Origin: Candidatus Villigracilis adiacens
Lineage (GTDB): Bacteria > Chloroflexota > Anaerolineae > Anaerolineales > Villigracilaceae
DNA: 64,000 bases
Assembly (NCBI GenBank): GCA_016703605.1
Contig: JADJBU010000016.1
Span: 6,006-70,005 of the forward strand
Direction: 5' to 3'
In this document: piece by piece, positions 6,992-16,465 of the stretch
How the letters are laid out: the number at the start of each line of letters is the position of its first letter
Position numbering within the stretch: the first letter of the stretch is position 1
Translations under genes and position numbers: made by a program
Notes under the pieces: model-generated
Databases searched by the model: none
What the model was told of the DNA's origin: nothing
The model's input: only the letters and a program-made list of their open reading frames with translations

Positions 6992-9016
6992 ATGCAGTCG
7001 CAAATACCACCGAAAAAGATAGGTCGTTACGCCATCAAGGCAGTGCTGGGGCGCGGGGGAATGGCGATTGTTTATCTTGGGTACGATCCCGAAACCGATC
7101 GCGAGGTGGCGGTCAAGGTCATGAAGTCCGAGGATTTATACCGCGATACCGACACCAAGGCGCGCTTCCGGCGCGAGGTGAAGACCGTTGCCAGGTTCGA
7201 TGACCCTGGGATCGTGCCGTTGTACGATGTTGGCGAGGAGAATGGACAGCCTTATTTTGTCATGCGTTACATGCGCGGCGGAACGCTCGACGATAAATTG
7301 AAAGACGGTCCCTATTCATTGGAAAAAGCGCTCAGACTGTTGGAGCAAATCGCGCCGGGGTTGGATGAAGCGCACAACAGGGGCATCATTCACCGCGATC
7401 TTAAACCCGGCAACATCCTCTTCGACGGCCGGGGCAAGCCCGGTATCGCCGACTTCGGCGTCGCGAAGATCGTAAAAACAAACCCCACCTTTGTCACAAA
7501 CGATGGTACTCCCGGCACGCCCGCTTATATGGCGCCGGAACAGATCATGGGCGGCGATGTGGATGGGCGCGCTGACGTTTATTCCCTGGGTATTATCCTG
7601 TACCAGGTATTAACGGGCAAACTCCCATTCGAAGCGCACATGCGCAACATTGGAGCTGCTACACGGACAACCGTTCCAAGTATTTTGGATGAAAACCCGG
7701 CTCTTCCGCCCTGGGTCGAGGCGGTCATTTCCAAAGCGATGGCGGGCGATAGAGCCAAGCGCTATCAGACCGTCGGCGAACTGGTGGAGGCGATCAAGTC
7801 TCAATTTAACGGTTCACCTGCTCCTGCGCAAGAACAAACGCCAAATCTAAAACGACTTCCTGCGCCTGTTCTGGTTACGACATTTATATTAACTGTCTCG
7901 ATTGCCTCCTATATGATCTCGCAGGTCATCCCATCCCGGCTGGTTGATTCAACAGAAACCCAGTCTTCCGACATTACCCCAACCGCCACGAACACCAAAA
8001 TCATCCCATCGAAGACGGCGACAGAACCCTCCGCAGCCCTAACCCCTTCCGCAACGGTTTCTCCCGCCCCCTCCCTGCCTGTGATGGGCGGCGCGGACAA
8101 GATCGCCGTGTTGAATAACAACAATATCTGGGTGATGAACGTGGACGGCTCTGATTTGCGCGCGGTCACGAACGATAAAACCGAGAAATTCAACCTTGAG
8201 TGGCTGCCCGACGGGAAACGCCTTCTTTATATCACCGGCAAAACGATCATGGTGGTTGATATTGAGACGAAGGAGCAGGAGGTCATTACCAGTTTCGGCG
8301 CTTCCGATTATTTCGAGGCGTTTCGAATCTCCCCCGATGGTAAACAAGTTGCCATCAGCCTGGCGCGGGAATTACATGTAGTTCCCTTCGATCTGGCGAA
8401 ACTGAAACAAACCGCCACAAAAGACGACCTGATCGCGCTTGAGGGATGCCTCCATTACACCGCCGAAGAGGTCGAGGATATGCGCTGGTCCGATGACGGA
8501 GAAAAACTGGCGATTAAATTTGCCGCCTCCACCATACGCTACCTGAAGGATTACATCCGCATCATAGACATTCAATATTGCGATGAATCGCGCCCCTTCC
8601 AAGTGGACGAATTCCCCGGCAGCCGTTTCGAGTTTTTTACAGACGACATCGTTTCATATAATTGGAACGGCGAGAACCGCGAGGACGGCAACTCCTTGTT
8701 CATCATCAACAGCGACAAACGGAATGATGGCTTTGGCAGGCTTGGCATCTATAACAGCGCGAAATATCTTTTCTATGAAATCTTTCCAATCGAGGGTATC
8801 TGCTGTTACCGCGATGCGACCTTCAGCCCTGACGGGACTCATGTTTTGTTCGCCTTTCAAGATATCCGGCTTGGCGCTGAGGGACCGATCGAACTGTACA
8901 ATCTGCCTGTGACGTCGCTGCAAACGGAGGATTATTTCCAACCCATTCCATTGCCTGAAGGTTTTTTTGTCAAAAGGTCAGATACGCCTTCGCCGGTTTT
9001 CAGGCCTGCCAAATAG
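6992..9016 (+). CDS. PknB-type Ser/Thr protein kinase with extracytoplasmic TolB/WD40-like propeller
   Basis: 674 residues. Kinase domain about 11-270: glycine loop LGRGGMAIVYLG, AVKVMK lysine, HRDLKPGNILF catalytic loop, DFGVAK, and TPAYMAPEQ activation segment. A single membrane helix (about 292-314, VLVTTFILTVSIASYMIS) follows, then a Thr/Pro/Ser-rich linker and a C-terminal domain with repeated propeller-like blades (NNIWVMNVDGSDLRAVTN, FRISPDGKQVAIS, TFSPDGTHVLFAF). The topology suggests an outside sensor coupled to a cytoplasmic kinase. ATG 6992 has GAGGA 7 nt upstream. All catalytic motifs look intact; ligand and substrates unknown. Confidence 0.92.
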   Translation: MQSQIPPKKIGRYAIKAVLGRGGMAIVYLGYDPETDREVAVKVMKSEDLYRDTDTKARFRREVKTVARFDDPGIVPLYDVGEENGQPYFVMRYMRGGTLDDKLKDGPYSLEKALRLLEQIAPGLDEAHNRGIIHRDLKPGNILFDGRGKPGIADFGVAKIVKTNPTFVTNDGTPGTPAYMAPEQIMGGDVDGRADVYSLGIILYQVLTGKLPFEAHMRNIGAATRTTVPSILDENPALPPWVEAVISKAMAGDRAKRYQTVGELVEAIKSQFNGSPAPAQEQTPNLKRLPAPVLVTTFILTVSIASYMISQVIPSRLVDSTETQSSDITPTATNTKIIPSKTATEPSAALTPSATVSPAPSLPVMGGADKIAVLNNNNIWVMNVDGSDLRAVTNDKTEKFNLEWLPDGKRLLYITGKTIMVVDIETKEQEVITSFGASDYFEAFRISPDGKQVAISLARELHVVPFDLAKLKQTATKDDLIALEGCLHYTAEEVEDMRWSDDGEKLAIKFAASTIRYLKDYIRIIDIQYCDESRPFQVDEFPGSRFEFFTDDIVSYNWNGENREDGNSLFIINSDKRNDGFGRLGIYNSAKYLFYEIFPIEGICCYRDATFSPDGTHVLFAFQDIRLGAEGPIELYNLPVTSLQTEDYFQPIPLPEGFFVKRSDTPSPVFRPAK

Positions 9017-9065
9017 CGGTTGCAAGGGCGGAGTCCAAAGCGGCACTGCGGCGCCATCTCCCGAC

Positions 9066-9101
9066 TTTGGACTGCAAAATCAGGAGATTTTGCAGTCCAA
9101 A
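9066..9101. repeat. dispersed 16-bp-stem palindrome (copy 1)
   Basis: TTTGGACTGCAAAATC and its perfect inverse surround an AGGA loop; flanking tctcccgac and aacaaactttgagcgc are also shared with the copy at 46359-46394. It follows the kinase stop by 50 nt and may also act as a terminator. Confidence 0.75.
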
Positions 9102-9157
9102 CAACAAACTTTGAGCGCGCCCGTGATTATGCACATTCGTTCTATTTAATGGGGGTA

Positions 9158-9166
9158 TGGTAGAAT
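9158..9166 (+). promoter_or_regulatory. extended -10 TGGTAGAAT, near-leaderless
   Basis: TG-G-TAGAAT ends 9 nt before the ATG at 9176, which has no ribosome binding site. Transcription would start within about 3 nt of the start codon. Confidence 0.55.
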
Positions 9167-9175
9167 CATTCAGTT

Positions 9176-10165
9176 ATGGAAGTTTCGCGCATTGAAAACC
9201 TTCCGCCTCCGCCGGGCATTATCAGTTCGATCAAAGCCGGTTTCGACGCTGTGGCTGCCCGCGTTACGGCGATTTTCCTGCCGCTGCTGTTGAATTTGCT
9301 TTTGTGGCTCGGTCCGCGCCTGCGGATGGAGGAGATGTTCAAGGGCATGGAAGCAGACATGGTACTCTTCTGGCAGGCAAGCCGGATTCCCTCGGAAGAC
9401 ATTCAAAAGATGCTGGATATGTACGAAAGGGCGACGCAGTCGATCAACCTGTTCGGGTTGTTGCGCACGCTTCCGATCGGCATCTCGAGTCTGTTCGCCG
9501 GGCAGGGCGCATCAGAGACTCCCCTCGGCGGGGCAGCCGTCTGGCAGGTGGACGTTATAACCTTCCCGCTGTGGATCATGTTTCTGATCTTCATCGGCTG
9601 GGTCGGCGGCGCGTTTTATTTTCGAGATGTCGCCTGGGCGGCGCTTGCGGAAAAGATCACCTCGGTCCGCGCCTTTCAGGCTGTGCTGCAAACGACCCTG
9701 ATCTCCATCCTGTGCAACATGATCCTGATCGCGATCAGTGTGCCGGTATTCCTCATCCTGGCGGTGGCGGCACAGGTCAGCGCGGTGCTGGCGAACCTGG
9801 TCGTTCTGTTCATTGCGCTCGGATCGGTCTGGGTGATCGTGCCGATGTTCTTCTGGGCGCACGGGGTTTTTCTCGACCGTCAGAATGCGCTGACCTCGAT
9901 GTTGAGCAGCCTGCAATTGACGCGCTTCACGCTCCCGACCAGCAGTCTCTTCGTACTGACGATTTTTCTGCTCTCGTACGGACTCAACTTCCTGTGGCGC
10001 ATCCCTGCGCGGGATTCGTGGGTGACCCTGCTGGGCATCTTTGGACATTCCTTTGTAACCACCGCCCTGCTCGCGGGAAGTTTCATCTATTACCATAACA
10101 TGAACGCATGGGTGAAGGCTGTGCTTGAAAAACTTCGCCCAAACAATATGGTCAAACAAGCCTGA
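9176..10165 (+). CDS. uncharacterised integral membrane protein
   Basis: 329 residues with about six hydrophobic spans (IFLPLLLNLLLWLG; FPLWIMFLIFIGWVGG; LISILCNMILIAISVPVFLI; LVVLFIALGSVWVIVPMFFW; SLFVLTIFLLSYGLNFLW; SFVTTALLAGSFIYY). An amphipathic charged stretch separates the first span from the rest. No known family recognised. It precedes gyrB by 36 nt on the same strand and may be cotranscribed. Confidence 0.7.
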   Translation: MEVSRIENLPPPPGIISSIKAGFDAVAARVTAIFLPLLLNLLLWLGPRLRMEEMFKGMEADMVLFWQASRIPSEDIQKMLDMYERATQSINLFGLLRTLPIGISSLFAGQGASETPLGGAAVWQVDVITFPLWIMFLIFIGWVGGAFYFRDVAWAALAEKITSVRAFQAVLQTTLISILCNMILIAISVPVFLILAVAAQVSAVLANLVVLFIALGSVWVIVPMFFWAHGVFLDRQNALTSMLSSLQLTRFTLPTSSLFVLTIFLLSYGLNFLWRIPARDSWVTLLGIFGHSFVTTALLAGSFIYYHNMNAWVKAVLEKLRPNNMVKQA

Positions 10166-10201
10166 TGACGCGGAACGTCATCGTATTCATTGGAGGATCT
10201 C

Positions 10202-12124
10202 GTGGCTGATAAGGTCAAATATGACGTAAGTTCGATCCAGGCGCTGGAAGGCATCGAACACGTCCGCAAACGCCCCGGCATGTACGTGGGCGGCACGGAT
10301 ATCAAAGCGCTGCATCACCTCGTTTATGAGGTGGTGGATAACGCAATCGACGAGGCGCTGGCTGGATTCTGCACGCGCATTGACATTACCATTCACAAGG
10401 ACAGCAGCGTTTCCGTGGTGGATAACGGACGCGGCATCCCTGTCGGTCCGCATCCGTCCAAAAAAGACGCCAATGGCAAGCCGATGGAAACCGTGGATGT
10501 GGTCATGACCGTGATCGGCGCGGGCGGCAAGTTCGGCGGCGGCGGGTACAAGGTCTCCGGCGGTTTGCACGGCGTCGGTGTCAGCGCGGTAAACGCATTG
10601 TCTGAATGGATGACGACCGATATCAAACGCGACGGCAAGTTGTGGCGGCAGGAATACAAGCGCGGCGTGCCGCAGGGCAAGATCAAGCAGGTTGGCAAAG
10701 CCGAAAAGGACGAGACCGGCACAACCCAGACCTTCAAGTTCGACAAGGTGATCTTCACCGAGGATATTGATTACCGCTTCGATACGCTCGTCCAGCGCTT
10801 CCGCGAAATGTCTTTTGTAACGCGCGGCATCACCCTCAAATTCGTGGACGAACGCGCCGAGCGCGAGATGACCTTCCACTTCGAGGGCGGCATCACTTCG
10901 TTTGTCCGCTACTTGAACCGCAACCGTGAAACCCTGCATTCCGTGGTGCATGTCGAAAAAGAAGTCGAGGATATCGGCATCGAAGCCGCTATTCAATACA
11001 CCGACGCCTACACTGAATCGGTCTACTCCTTCGCCAACACCATCAACACTATTGACGGCGGCACGCATCTCACCGGACTTCGGTCTTCCCTCACCCGCGT
11101 GATCAACGACTACGCCCGAAAGGGCGGCTTGCTCAAAGACGCCGATCCGAACTTTTCCGGCGACGACACCCGCGAAGGTTTAACTGCGATTGTGTCGGTC
11201 AAGCACCCGGGTCCGCAGTTCGAGTCGCAGACCAAGGTCAAATTGATGAACCCCGAAGTGCAGACCTACGTCACCCAGGTGGTGGGCGAGGCGTTCGCGA
11301 CCTTCCTCGAGGAGAATCCGCAGGCGGCGAAAGCCATCGTCGCAAAGTGTCTCACGTCTGCGCGCGCGCGTGATGCGGCTCGCAAAGCCCGCGACCTTGT
11401 CATCCGCAAATCGGCGCTTGAATCATTGACCCTGCCCGGTAAACTGGCGGACTGTTCCGAACGCGATACCTCCAAGACCGAACTCTACATCGTGGAAGGC
11501 GACTCGGCAGGCGGCTCCGCCAAACAGGGACGCGACCGTCACTTCCAGGCGATCCTGCCGTTGCGCGGCAAGATTCTCAACACCGAGCGCGCCCGCCTCG
11601 ATAAAATTCTTGGCAACAACGAAGTCAAGGCGTTAATCTCCGCGCTGGGGACGGGCATTGGAGATAACTTCAGCCTCGAAGGTTTGCGCTACGGGCGCGT
11701 CATCATCATGACCGACGCCGACGTGGACGGCAGTCACATCCGCACGCTGCTGCTGACCTTCTTCTTCCGTTATATGCCCGCCCTGATCGAAGACGGTCAT
11801 CTCTACATCGCCCAGCCGCCGCTCTATCGCATCGCGCACAAGAACAACGTCAAGTACGTGTACAGCGACAAGGAAAAGGACAAGGCGGTCAAGGAACTGG
11901 GCGAGAAGGCCAGCCTCCAACGCTACAAAGGTCTCGGCGAAATGAACCCCGACCAGTTGTGGGATACGACCATGAACCCCGCCAACCGCACGCTGTTACT
12001 CGTCACCGTGGACGACGCCGCCGAAGCCGACCGCACCTTCGACATGCTGATGGGCGACGCCGTTGACCCGCGCAAGAAGTTTATTCAGACCCACGCCAAG
12101 AGTGTGAGGAATTTGGATATTTAG
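10202..12124 (+). CDS. gyrB: DNA gyrase subunit B
   Basis: 640 residues. ATPase domain: EVVDNAIDEALAG, DNGRGIPVGPHPSKK, GGKFGGGGYKVSGGLHGVG; TOPRIM domain: YIVEGDSAGGSAKQGRDR and IMTDADVDGSHIR; C-terminal LQRYKGLGEMNPDQLWDTTM and a final VRNLDI. With GyrA the protein introduces negative supercoils using ATP. GTG 10202 is the likely start because GGAGG lies 5 nt upstream; the TTG at 10190 would place it inside the gene. ParE is the alternative, but the GLGEMNPDQLW...TTM wording is gyrase-like. No dnaA, recF or gyrA is adjacent. A strong terminator follows. Confidence 0.93.
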   Translation: MADKVKYDVSSIQALEGIEHVRKRPGMYVGGTDIKALHHLVYEVVDNAIDEALAGFCTRIDITIHKDSSVSVVDNGRGIPVGPHPSKKDANGKPMETVDVVMTVIGAGGKFGGGGYKVSGGLHGVGVSAVNALSEWMTTDIKRDGKLWRQEYKRGVPQGKIKQVGKAEKDETGTTQTFKFDKVIFTEDIDYRFDTLVQRFREMSFVTRGITLKFVDERAEREMTFHFEGGITSFVRYLNRNRETLHSVVHVEKEVEDIGIEAAIQYTDAYTESVYSFANTINTIDGGTHLTGLRSSLTRVINDYARKGGLLKDADPNFSGDDTREGLTAIVSVKHPGPQFESQTKVKLMNPEVQTYVTQVVGEAFATFLEENPQAAKAIVAKCLTSARARDAARKARDLVIRKSALESLTLPGKLADCSERDTSKTELYIVEGDSAGGSAKQGRDRHFQAILPLRGKILNTERARLDKILGNNEVKALISALGTGIGDNFSLEGLRYGRVIIMTDADVDGSHIRTLLLTFFFRYMPALIEDGHLYIAQPPLYRIAHKNNVKYVYSDKEKDKAVKELGEKASLQRYKGLGEMNPDQLWDTTMNPANRTLLLVTVDDAAEADRTFDMLMGDAVDPRKKFIQTHAKSVRNLDI

Positions 12125-12142
12125 TTTTTGAGACGTTGAATC

Positions 12143-12178
12143 AAAAAAACGCCTTCGAATTTCCGAGGGCGTTTTTTG
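12143..12178 (+). terminator. intrinsic terminator of gyrB
   Basis: AAAAAACGCC pairs with GGCGTTTTTT around a short AT-rich loop, directly followed by further T residues. It lies 19 nt after the gyrB stop. Confidence 0.85.
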
Positions 12179-12188
12179 TTGCAAGTGA

Positions 12189-12235
12189 GTCAAAAGTCGG
12201 GAGACTTTTGACATCCAACGACGGGAGTCGTTGGA
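12189..12235. repeat. two adjacent palindromes with GGGA loops
   Basis: GTCAAAAGTC-GGGA-GACTTTTGAC (12189-12212) and TCCAACGAC-GGGA-GTCGTTGGA (12214-12235). Fragments of the same words (ccaacgactcc, gacttttgactccgtg) recur at about 63394-63440, so this is a dispersed family. Confidence 0.7.
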
Positions 12236-12243
12236 CTCCGTGT

Positions 12244-12798
12244 TCAGGTATTCGTCCTTGCCACGCTGCGCATCGCCGCAATTTGACGGAGATGATCCAC
12301 CTCATGCGCCAGCAAAAGTAAAACCCAGGTCTTGTAATTGCATACGCCAAAAAGTTGACTGTTCTCAGTCCTTTCCGGGTCGTGTGCATGGCGCGTGCCT
12401 TCGATGGCGGTGGTGAGCTGTTCGGTGGCGAATCGCAAATTCCGGCTCAACTGTTCAGCGGGGATATTTTGCTTCGCGCCTTCGCCAAACCCTCGCGCGG
12501 CTTCGACAATGTGCGGCAGCTGGCTGGTTGCAATATCCAGCAGGGTGTTGAGATAAAACCCCTGCGAATAGACCAGGTGGGTGATGGACTCGCTGATGCT
12601 CCAGAATGGATGAACGTCTGAAACGAAAGCCACCTGCGAGTCGGTCAGACCCTCGAGGCGATCCTGGGTCCGCTCGCGGGTGTGGAAGAAGGTCTCGATG
12701 AATTCATCCAAAGAATGGCGCGAAGACGCTTCAAGCCAGGTGATTTCCCCGGTAAAAGCGGAAAGGATGAGGGGGGTGAGAACTTCGGAAGGGATCAT
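12244..12798 (-). CDS. DinB-like four-helix protein
   Basis: 184 residues. Helical pattern and metal-site-like histidines fit the DinB/YfiT superfamily: SISESITHLVYSQG (first His) and LLLAHEVDHLRQIAAM (HxxxH) near the C-terminus. Members bind a divalent metal and include thiol-dependent transferases, but most are unassigned. It follows the phosphodiesterase gene by 30 nt on the same strand. Function unknown. Confidence 0.75.
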   Translation of the reverse strand: MIPSEVLTPLILSAFTGEITWLEASSRHSLDEFIETFFHTRERTQDRLEGLTDSQVAFVSDVHPFWSISESITHLVYSQGFYLNTLLDIATSQLPHIVEAARGFGEGAKQNIPAEQLSRNLRFATEQLTTAIEGTRHAHDPERTENSQLFGVCNYKTWVLLLLAHEVDHLRQIAAMRSVARTNT

Positions 12799-12828
12799 GT
12801 GTAGCAGACGGTCTGAAATGCTTTTCTA

Positions 12829-14019
12829 TTACCCAACTTCCAGCGAATACAAAACCGTTTCCATCTCCTGCGGGGTCAAGCCGCCGTGATGCCCGAGGAA
12901 CTGCATTTCAAATTTATCCTTCTCGTACCACCAGACGGACTCATGCCGATACGGCAGGATGACGAGATTCCCCGCCCGTTCGCGGAAGCGGGTCGAAACA
13001 TCGTGACCGAAGAATCCTTCGGCGATCAGGTCTTCGGTCCTGACCACATCGGCTTTGCCTTCGAGACGTTTTGCGAGGAACTCGCGCGCTTCGTCCTCCA
13101 TTCCCTTTTTGATGTGCAGGAACATGTCGCGCGCCGACCCGGTTGGGACGATCAATTGTCCGCGTTTGTTGGTGCGGATGAATTTATCGAAGCCGGAGAA
13201 CCCCCAGCCGGTGTTGAGATAAACCGTCGTCTGTGGATCCACTTCACACATGCCGTGATCCGCCGTCATCAGGAAGAGGATGCGCTTCGAGCCGCCGAAA
13301 ATCCTGTCGAAGAAGTTTTCCATCATCAACAAAAAGGTTTCGATCTCGGCTTCGACCTGCGGCGAGTTCGGTCCGTATTCGTGGGCGATGCCGTCAATGC
13401 GGTCGAAGTAGAGGTGAATGTAGGTCGGCTGGGTTTGCGCTTTGAGCGTCAAGCCGATGTTGACCAGCGCCTCGGACAGCGTTTTGAAGGAAACGATCTC
13501 GGACTCCTTCATCACCGTCAGCCCATAGGTGGATGGCGTGTGGTCGCGCACGCCGAAGTTGAACGACCCGACGCCCATTTTTTTCAATGCGGGGTAGAAC
13601 ACGCCGTTTGGATACAACGCCTCGGGCTTGACCTTTTTCACCAGCGTGTCGCGTTCCTTCGTGCCGGAATACGAGAATAACAGCGGCGCGATGACGCGGT
13701 CCACGAGCGGTTCGTAGTAATACCATTCATGCACGCCGCTCTGCCCGACGTTCAACCCGGTGTGGATGGTGGTGACATGCGCGGCGGTGGTGGATGGGAA
13801 TTGCGAGGTGATCTTTTCCGCTTTGCCGTGTTTTGTAAAGCGCTGAAGAAATGGATGGTCCTGGAATTTTTCAAAAAAGCGCCAGCCGAAGGCGTCGACG
13901 AAGAACAATACGACGGCATCGTAGTTCTTCGAGGCGAAGGCTTCGGTGATGCGTTGCGGGGTTCCGGCGAAGCCGCCGGAGTCGTAGCGGGGTTTGATGA
14001 AGGAAGGGTTCAGTTTCAT
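12829..14019 (-). CDS. alkaline-phosphatase-superfamily protein (nucleotide pyrophosphatase/phosphodiesterase-like)
   Basis: 396 residues. AVVLFFVDAFGWRFFEKF supplies the first metal-binding Asp, FPSTTAAHVTTIHTGL the nucleophilic Thr, YFDRIDGIAHEYGPNSP and LFLMTADHGMCEVDP the remaining metal ligands of the type I phosphodiesterase/alkaline phosphatase fold. No signal peptide, so cytoplasmic. It overlaps the dihydroorotase gene by 4 nt, indicating translational coupling. Substrate not predictable from sequence. Confidence 0.85.
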   Translation of the reverse strand: MKLNPSFIKPRYDSGGFAGTPQRITEAFASKNYDAVVLFFVDAFGWRFFEKFQDHPFLQRFTKHGKAEKITSQFPSTTAAHVTTIHTGLNVGQSGVHEWYYYEPLVDRVIAPLLFSYSGTKERDTLVKKVKPEALYPNGVFYPALKKMGVGSFNFGVRDHTPSTYGLTVMKESEIVSFKTLSEALVNIGLTLKAQTQPTYIHLYFDRIDGIAHEYGPNSPQVEAEIETFLLMMENFFDRIFGGSKRILFLMTADHGMCEVDPQTTVYLNTGWGFSGFDKFIRTNKRGQLIVPTGSARDMFLHIKKGMEDEAREFLAKRLEGKADVVRTEDLIAEGFFGHDVSTRFRERAGNLVILPYRHESVWWYEKDKFEMQFLGHHGGLTPQEMETVLYSLEVG

Positions 14020-15083
14020 TTTCTTATGTTTCTCCCAAAGCCGGGGTTTGCCAGAATTTTCCCATCATGGAAAACAGTCGCGCCGCGCAGAACGACCTTG
14101 CATACCCTGCCTTTGACCTTCCAGCCTTCGAAGGGGGTCCAGCCGCAGCGGGTGAATTGGTCGGCGGCGCGAATCTCAAAGACGGCGTTTTCATCCACCT
14201 CGACCCAGGTTTCAGGCTGGTCGGGCAGGTTGAAGATGCGTTTGGGGTTGGTGTGGAGCTTTGTAATAAGATCGTCCAAGGTCAAACGTCCAAGGTCAAT
14301 GGCAGTGAGAAGCAAAGGAAGCATCGTCTCCAGACCGGGGAAGCCGGGCGGCGGGTTGTCTCCATCCTTTTCGGCAAGCGTGTGGGGAGCGTGGTCGGTG
14401 GCGAAGCAGTCGATCACGTCCAGGTTTGCCCACAGGCTGTCCACATCCTCCTGAGTCGCCAAACGGGGTCTAACCTCCATGCGCCCTTCTTTCCTCTTTC
14501 CTCTTTCTTCATTTGGCGCCCCGGACAGCATAAATAAATGATGCGGGCAGACTTCACACGTCACCTTGATGCCTTTTTCCTTTGCGGCTTTGATGAGCAG
14601 GATCTCCTCTTTCAAGGAAACGTGGGCGATGTGGACGGGATGATCGTAAATGGCGGAAAAAAGGATCGCCGCCGCCAGGGTGCGGCTTTCGGAATGCATC
14701 ACCATCGGCGCAGATTTGGGGAATTTTTGGAAGTGCGGCATCCACAAGGTCATGTCGTCGAGGCGCAGTTCGCCAAAGGTGGAGTCAAGGTACATCTTTA
14801 GCCCGGCAGCCTGCGGCGCGAGAGAGGCGGCGACATCCGAATTATCGGGACCGGCTCCCAGGTATTGACCATAGTCGCAGCGGGCTTTGGCTTTGGCGGC
14901 ATCCAGCGCAAGGTTGAGGGTCGCTTCATCGAAGATGGGCGGCTTGGTGTTGGGCATGGCGAGGATGGTCGTTACGCCTCCGGCCAGGGCGGCCTGGGTG
15001 ACGGTGTCCCAATCCTCCTTGTGGGTGGCGCCGGGTTCGCGCACGTGGACGTGAGGGTCGGTTAATCCGGGAAGTTTGAGCAT
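14016..15083 (-). CDS. pyrC: dihydroorotase
   Basis: 355 residues with PGLTDPHVHVREPG (HxH metal pair), the GLKMYLDSTFGEL lysine region, MHSE, HIAHVS and the FATDHAPHT metal Asp: the CAD-type/class I dihydroorotase pattern. It cyclises carbamoyl aspartate in pyrimidine synthesis. It starts directly at the PGLTDPH strand, so it lacks the roughly 50-residue N-terminal beta segment of many dihydroorotases, as CAD-like forms do. ATG 15083 has a TATACT box 6 nt upstream and no Shine-Dalgarno sequence. No other pyr gene is nearby, so an allantoinase-like role is not excluded. Confidence 0.85.
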   Translation of the reverse strand: MLKLPGLTDPHVHVREPGATHKEDWDTVTQAALAGGVTTILAMPNTKPPIFDEATLNLALDAAKAKARCDYGQYLGAGPDNSDVAASLAPQAAGLKMYLDSTFGELRLDDMTLWMPHFQKFPKSAPMVMHSESRTLAAAILFSAIYDHPVHIAHVSLKEEILLIKAAKEKGIKVTCEVCPHHLFMLSGAPNEERGKRKEGRMEVRPRLATQEDVDSLWANLDVIDCFATDHAPHTLAEKDGDNPPPGFPGLETMLPLLLTAIDLGRLTLDDLITKLHTNPKRIFNLPDQPETWVEVDENAVFEIRAADQFTRCGWTPFEGWKVKGRVCKVVLRGATVFHDGKILANPGFGRNIRK

Positions 15084-15089
15084 GGCGCG

Positions 15090-15095
15090 AGTATA
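15090..15095 (-). promoter_or_regulatory. leaderless -10 promoter box of pyrC
   Basis: Minus-strand TATACT with spacer cgcgcc directly before the ATG at 15083. Confidence 0.65.
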
Positions 15096-15169
15096 AGGGG
15101 AAATGGGGTATGATGTAAATGCGAAACGCGAAACGTGAAGCGCAAAATGCGGTTAATCATAGCAAATCG

Positions 15170-15320
15170 TAACTGCTCAGCCATCCTGGGTTCGCGGGGA
15201 TAAATCCCCTGCTCAGCACATGGAAGCCCTTTGGGCTAGTCCGCTTCAGCGGACTTTCACGAACTGAGGCAGGACTTCAGTCCGCCCGAACACGGCGTAA
15301 AACAAAATGCCTGAGCAGTT
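15170..15320. repeat. cluster of small palindromes in intergenic region
   Basis: Includes GGGGATAAATCCCC, AGCCCTTTGGGCT and AGTCCGCTTCAGCGGACT in succession between divergent pyrC and the desaturase gene. The outer parts repeat tgctcag/ctgagcag, so the block may fold into one long structure. No coding sequence is seen here. Confidence 0.6.
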
Positions 15321-15346
15321 ACAGCAAATCTTTCGGAGGTGCTTCC

Positions 15347-16354
15347 ATGAGCATTGGTCAAATCAAGTGGCAATCCATCGTTGCCAAATATGCCTACCCG
15401 GAGACCTGGCGCAGTTTGTGGCAGGTCTTCAATTCGGTCATCCCGTTCTTTGTGTTGTGGTACCTGGCATACCTCAGCCTGCAAGTTGGATACTGGCTGA
15501 CCCTGCTGTTGACCATCCCCGCCGCCGGATTCATGGTGCGGATGTTTATCATCTTCCACGACTGCTGCCACGGTTCGTTCTTCGAGACCAAGCTTGCCAA
15601 CGACCGAATGGGGCTTTTGCTCGGCGCAGCCGTGTGGACGCCCTACTACAACTGGAAGCATTCGCACGCGATCCATCACGCCACCGCCGGAGACCTGGAC
15701 CGCCGCGGCGTGGGCGATGTGTATACGATGACGGTGGAGGAATATCTCGCCGCGCCCTGGTATAAGAAGGTCGGTTATCGCATCATGCGCAGCCCCTTCA
15801 TCCTGTTCACGGTTGGGGCGACGATTGTATTCGTCGTTACGCACCGGTTCTGGGACCGCGGCGCGGGCAGGCGCGAAAAGAACAGCGTGATCTGGACGAA
15901 CCTTGCCCTGCTCGGTTTCGTCGGCTGGACGATCTATCACATCGGCTGGCAGGCGTACGTGATGGTGGAACTTCCCATTCTGCTGATGGCGTGCGGGGCG
16001 GGCGTGTGGTTGTTCTACGTCCAGCACAACTTCGACCCGACGTATTGGGAGCGTCACAAGGACTGGAGTTTCTTTAACGCAGGCATGGACGGCAGTTCCT
16101 TCTATAAACTACCCAGGGTCCTGCAATGGTTCACGGGCAATATCGGCTTTCATCACATCCATCACCTCAGCCCGAAGATTCCCAATTACAAACTGGAGCA
16201 GTGCCACAAGGAAAACCCGATCTTCCAGATCGAGCCGCTGACCATCCGCGATAGTTTGAAGTCGCTGTACTTCCGGTTGTGGGATGAGAAGGAGAAGATG
16301 CTGGTGGGCTGGCGGGCGCTGAAAAAATATAAACTGCAAACGCAGAAGATGTAG
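15347..16354 (+). CDS. membrane fatty-acid desaturase
   Basis: 335 residues with the three His boxes of the di-iron acyl-lipid desaturase family: HDCCHGS (about residue 72), HSHAIHHATAG (about 104), and HHIHHLSP (about 265), plus hydrophobic spans between them. The enzyme inserts double bases-independent cis double bonds into membrane lipid acyl chains with O2 and reducing equivalents; the third-box arrangement is nearest to omega-6/delta-12 types. ATG 15347 has GGAGGTG upstream. Presence of an O2-dependent enzyme suggests some exposure to oxygen. Confidence 0.9.
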   Translation: MSIGQIKWQSIVAKYAYPETWRSLWQVFNSVIPFFVLWYLAYLSLQVGYWLTLLLTIPAAGFMVRMFIIFHDCCHGSFFETKLANDRMGLLLGAAVWTPYYNWKHSHAIHHATAGDLDRRGVGDVYTMTVEEYLAAPWYKKVGYRIMRSPFILFTVGATIVFVVTHRFWDRGAGRREKNSVIWTNLALLGFVGWTIYHIGWQAYVMVELPILLMACGAGVWLFYVQHNFDPTYWERHKDWSFFNAGMDGSSFYKLPRVLQWFTGNIGFHHIHHLSPKIPNYKLEQCHKENPIFQIEPLTIRDSLKSLYFRLWDEKEKMLVGWRALKKYKLQTQKM

Positions 16355-16465
16355 GTTTCGGGCGGCGGTCATGGCGGCATGACCGCCGCTTTTAGAGTCA
16401 TGCTCCGGGGAAGATGAATGTCACAGAAAGCCGGGGCAGGCTGGGGCGGGGGCGGGAGGCGGGTG

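Noticed and set aside
10187..11068. Minus-strand frame opposite gyrB
   Set aside because: Antisense shadow of gyrB.
15347..16354. Alkane hydroxylase reading of the desaturase
   Set aside because: His-box spacing (HDCCHGS, HSHAIHH, HHIHH) fits acyl desaturases better.
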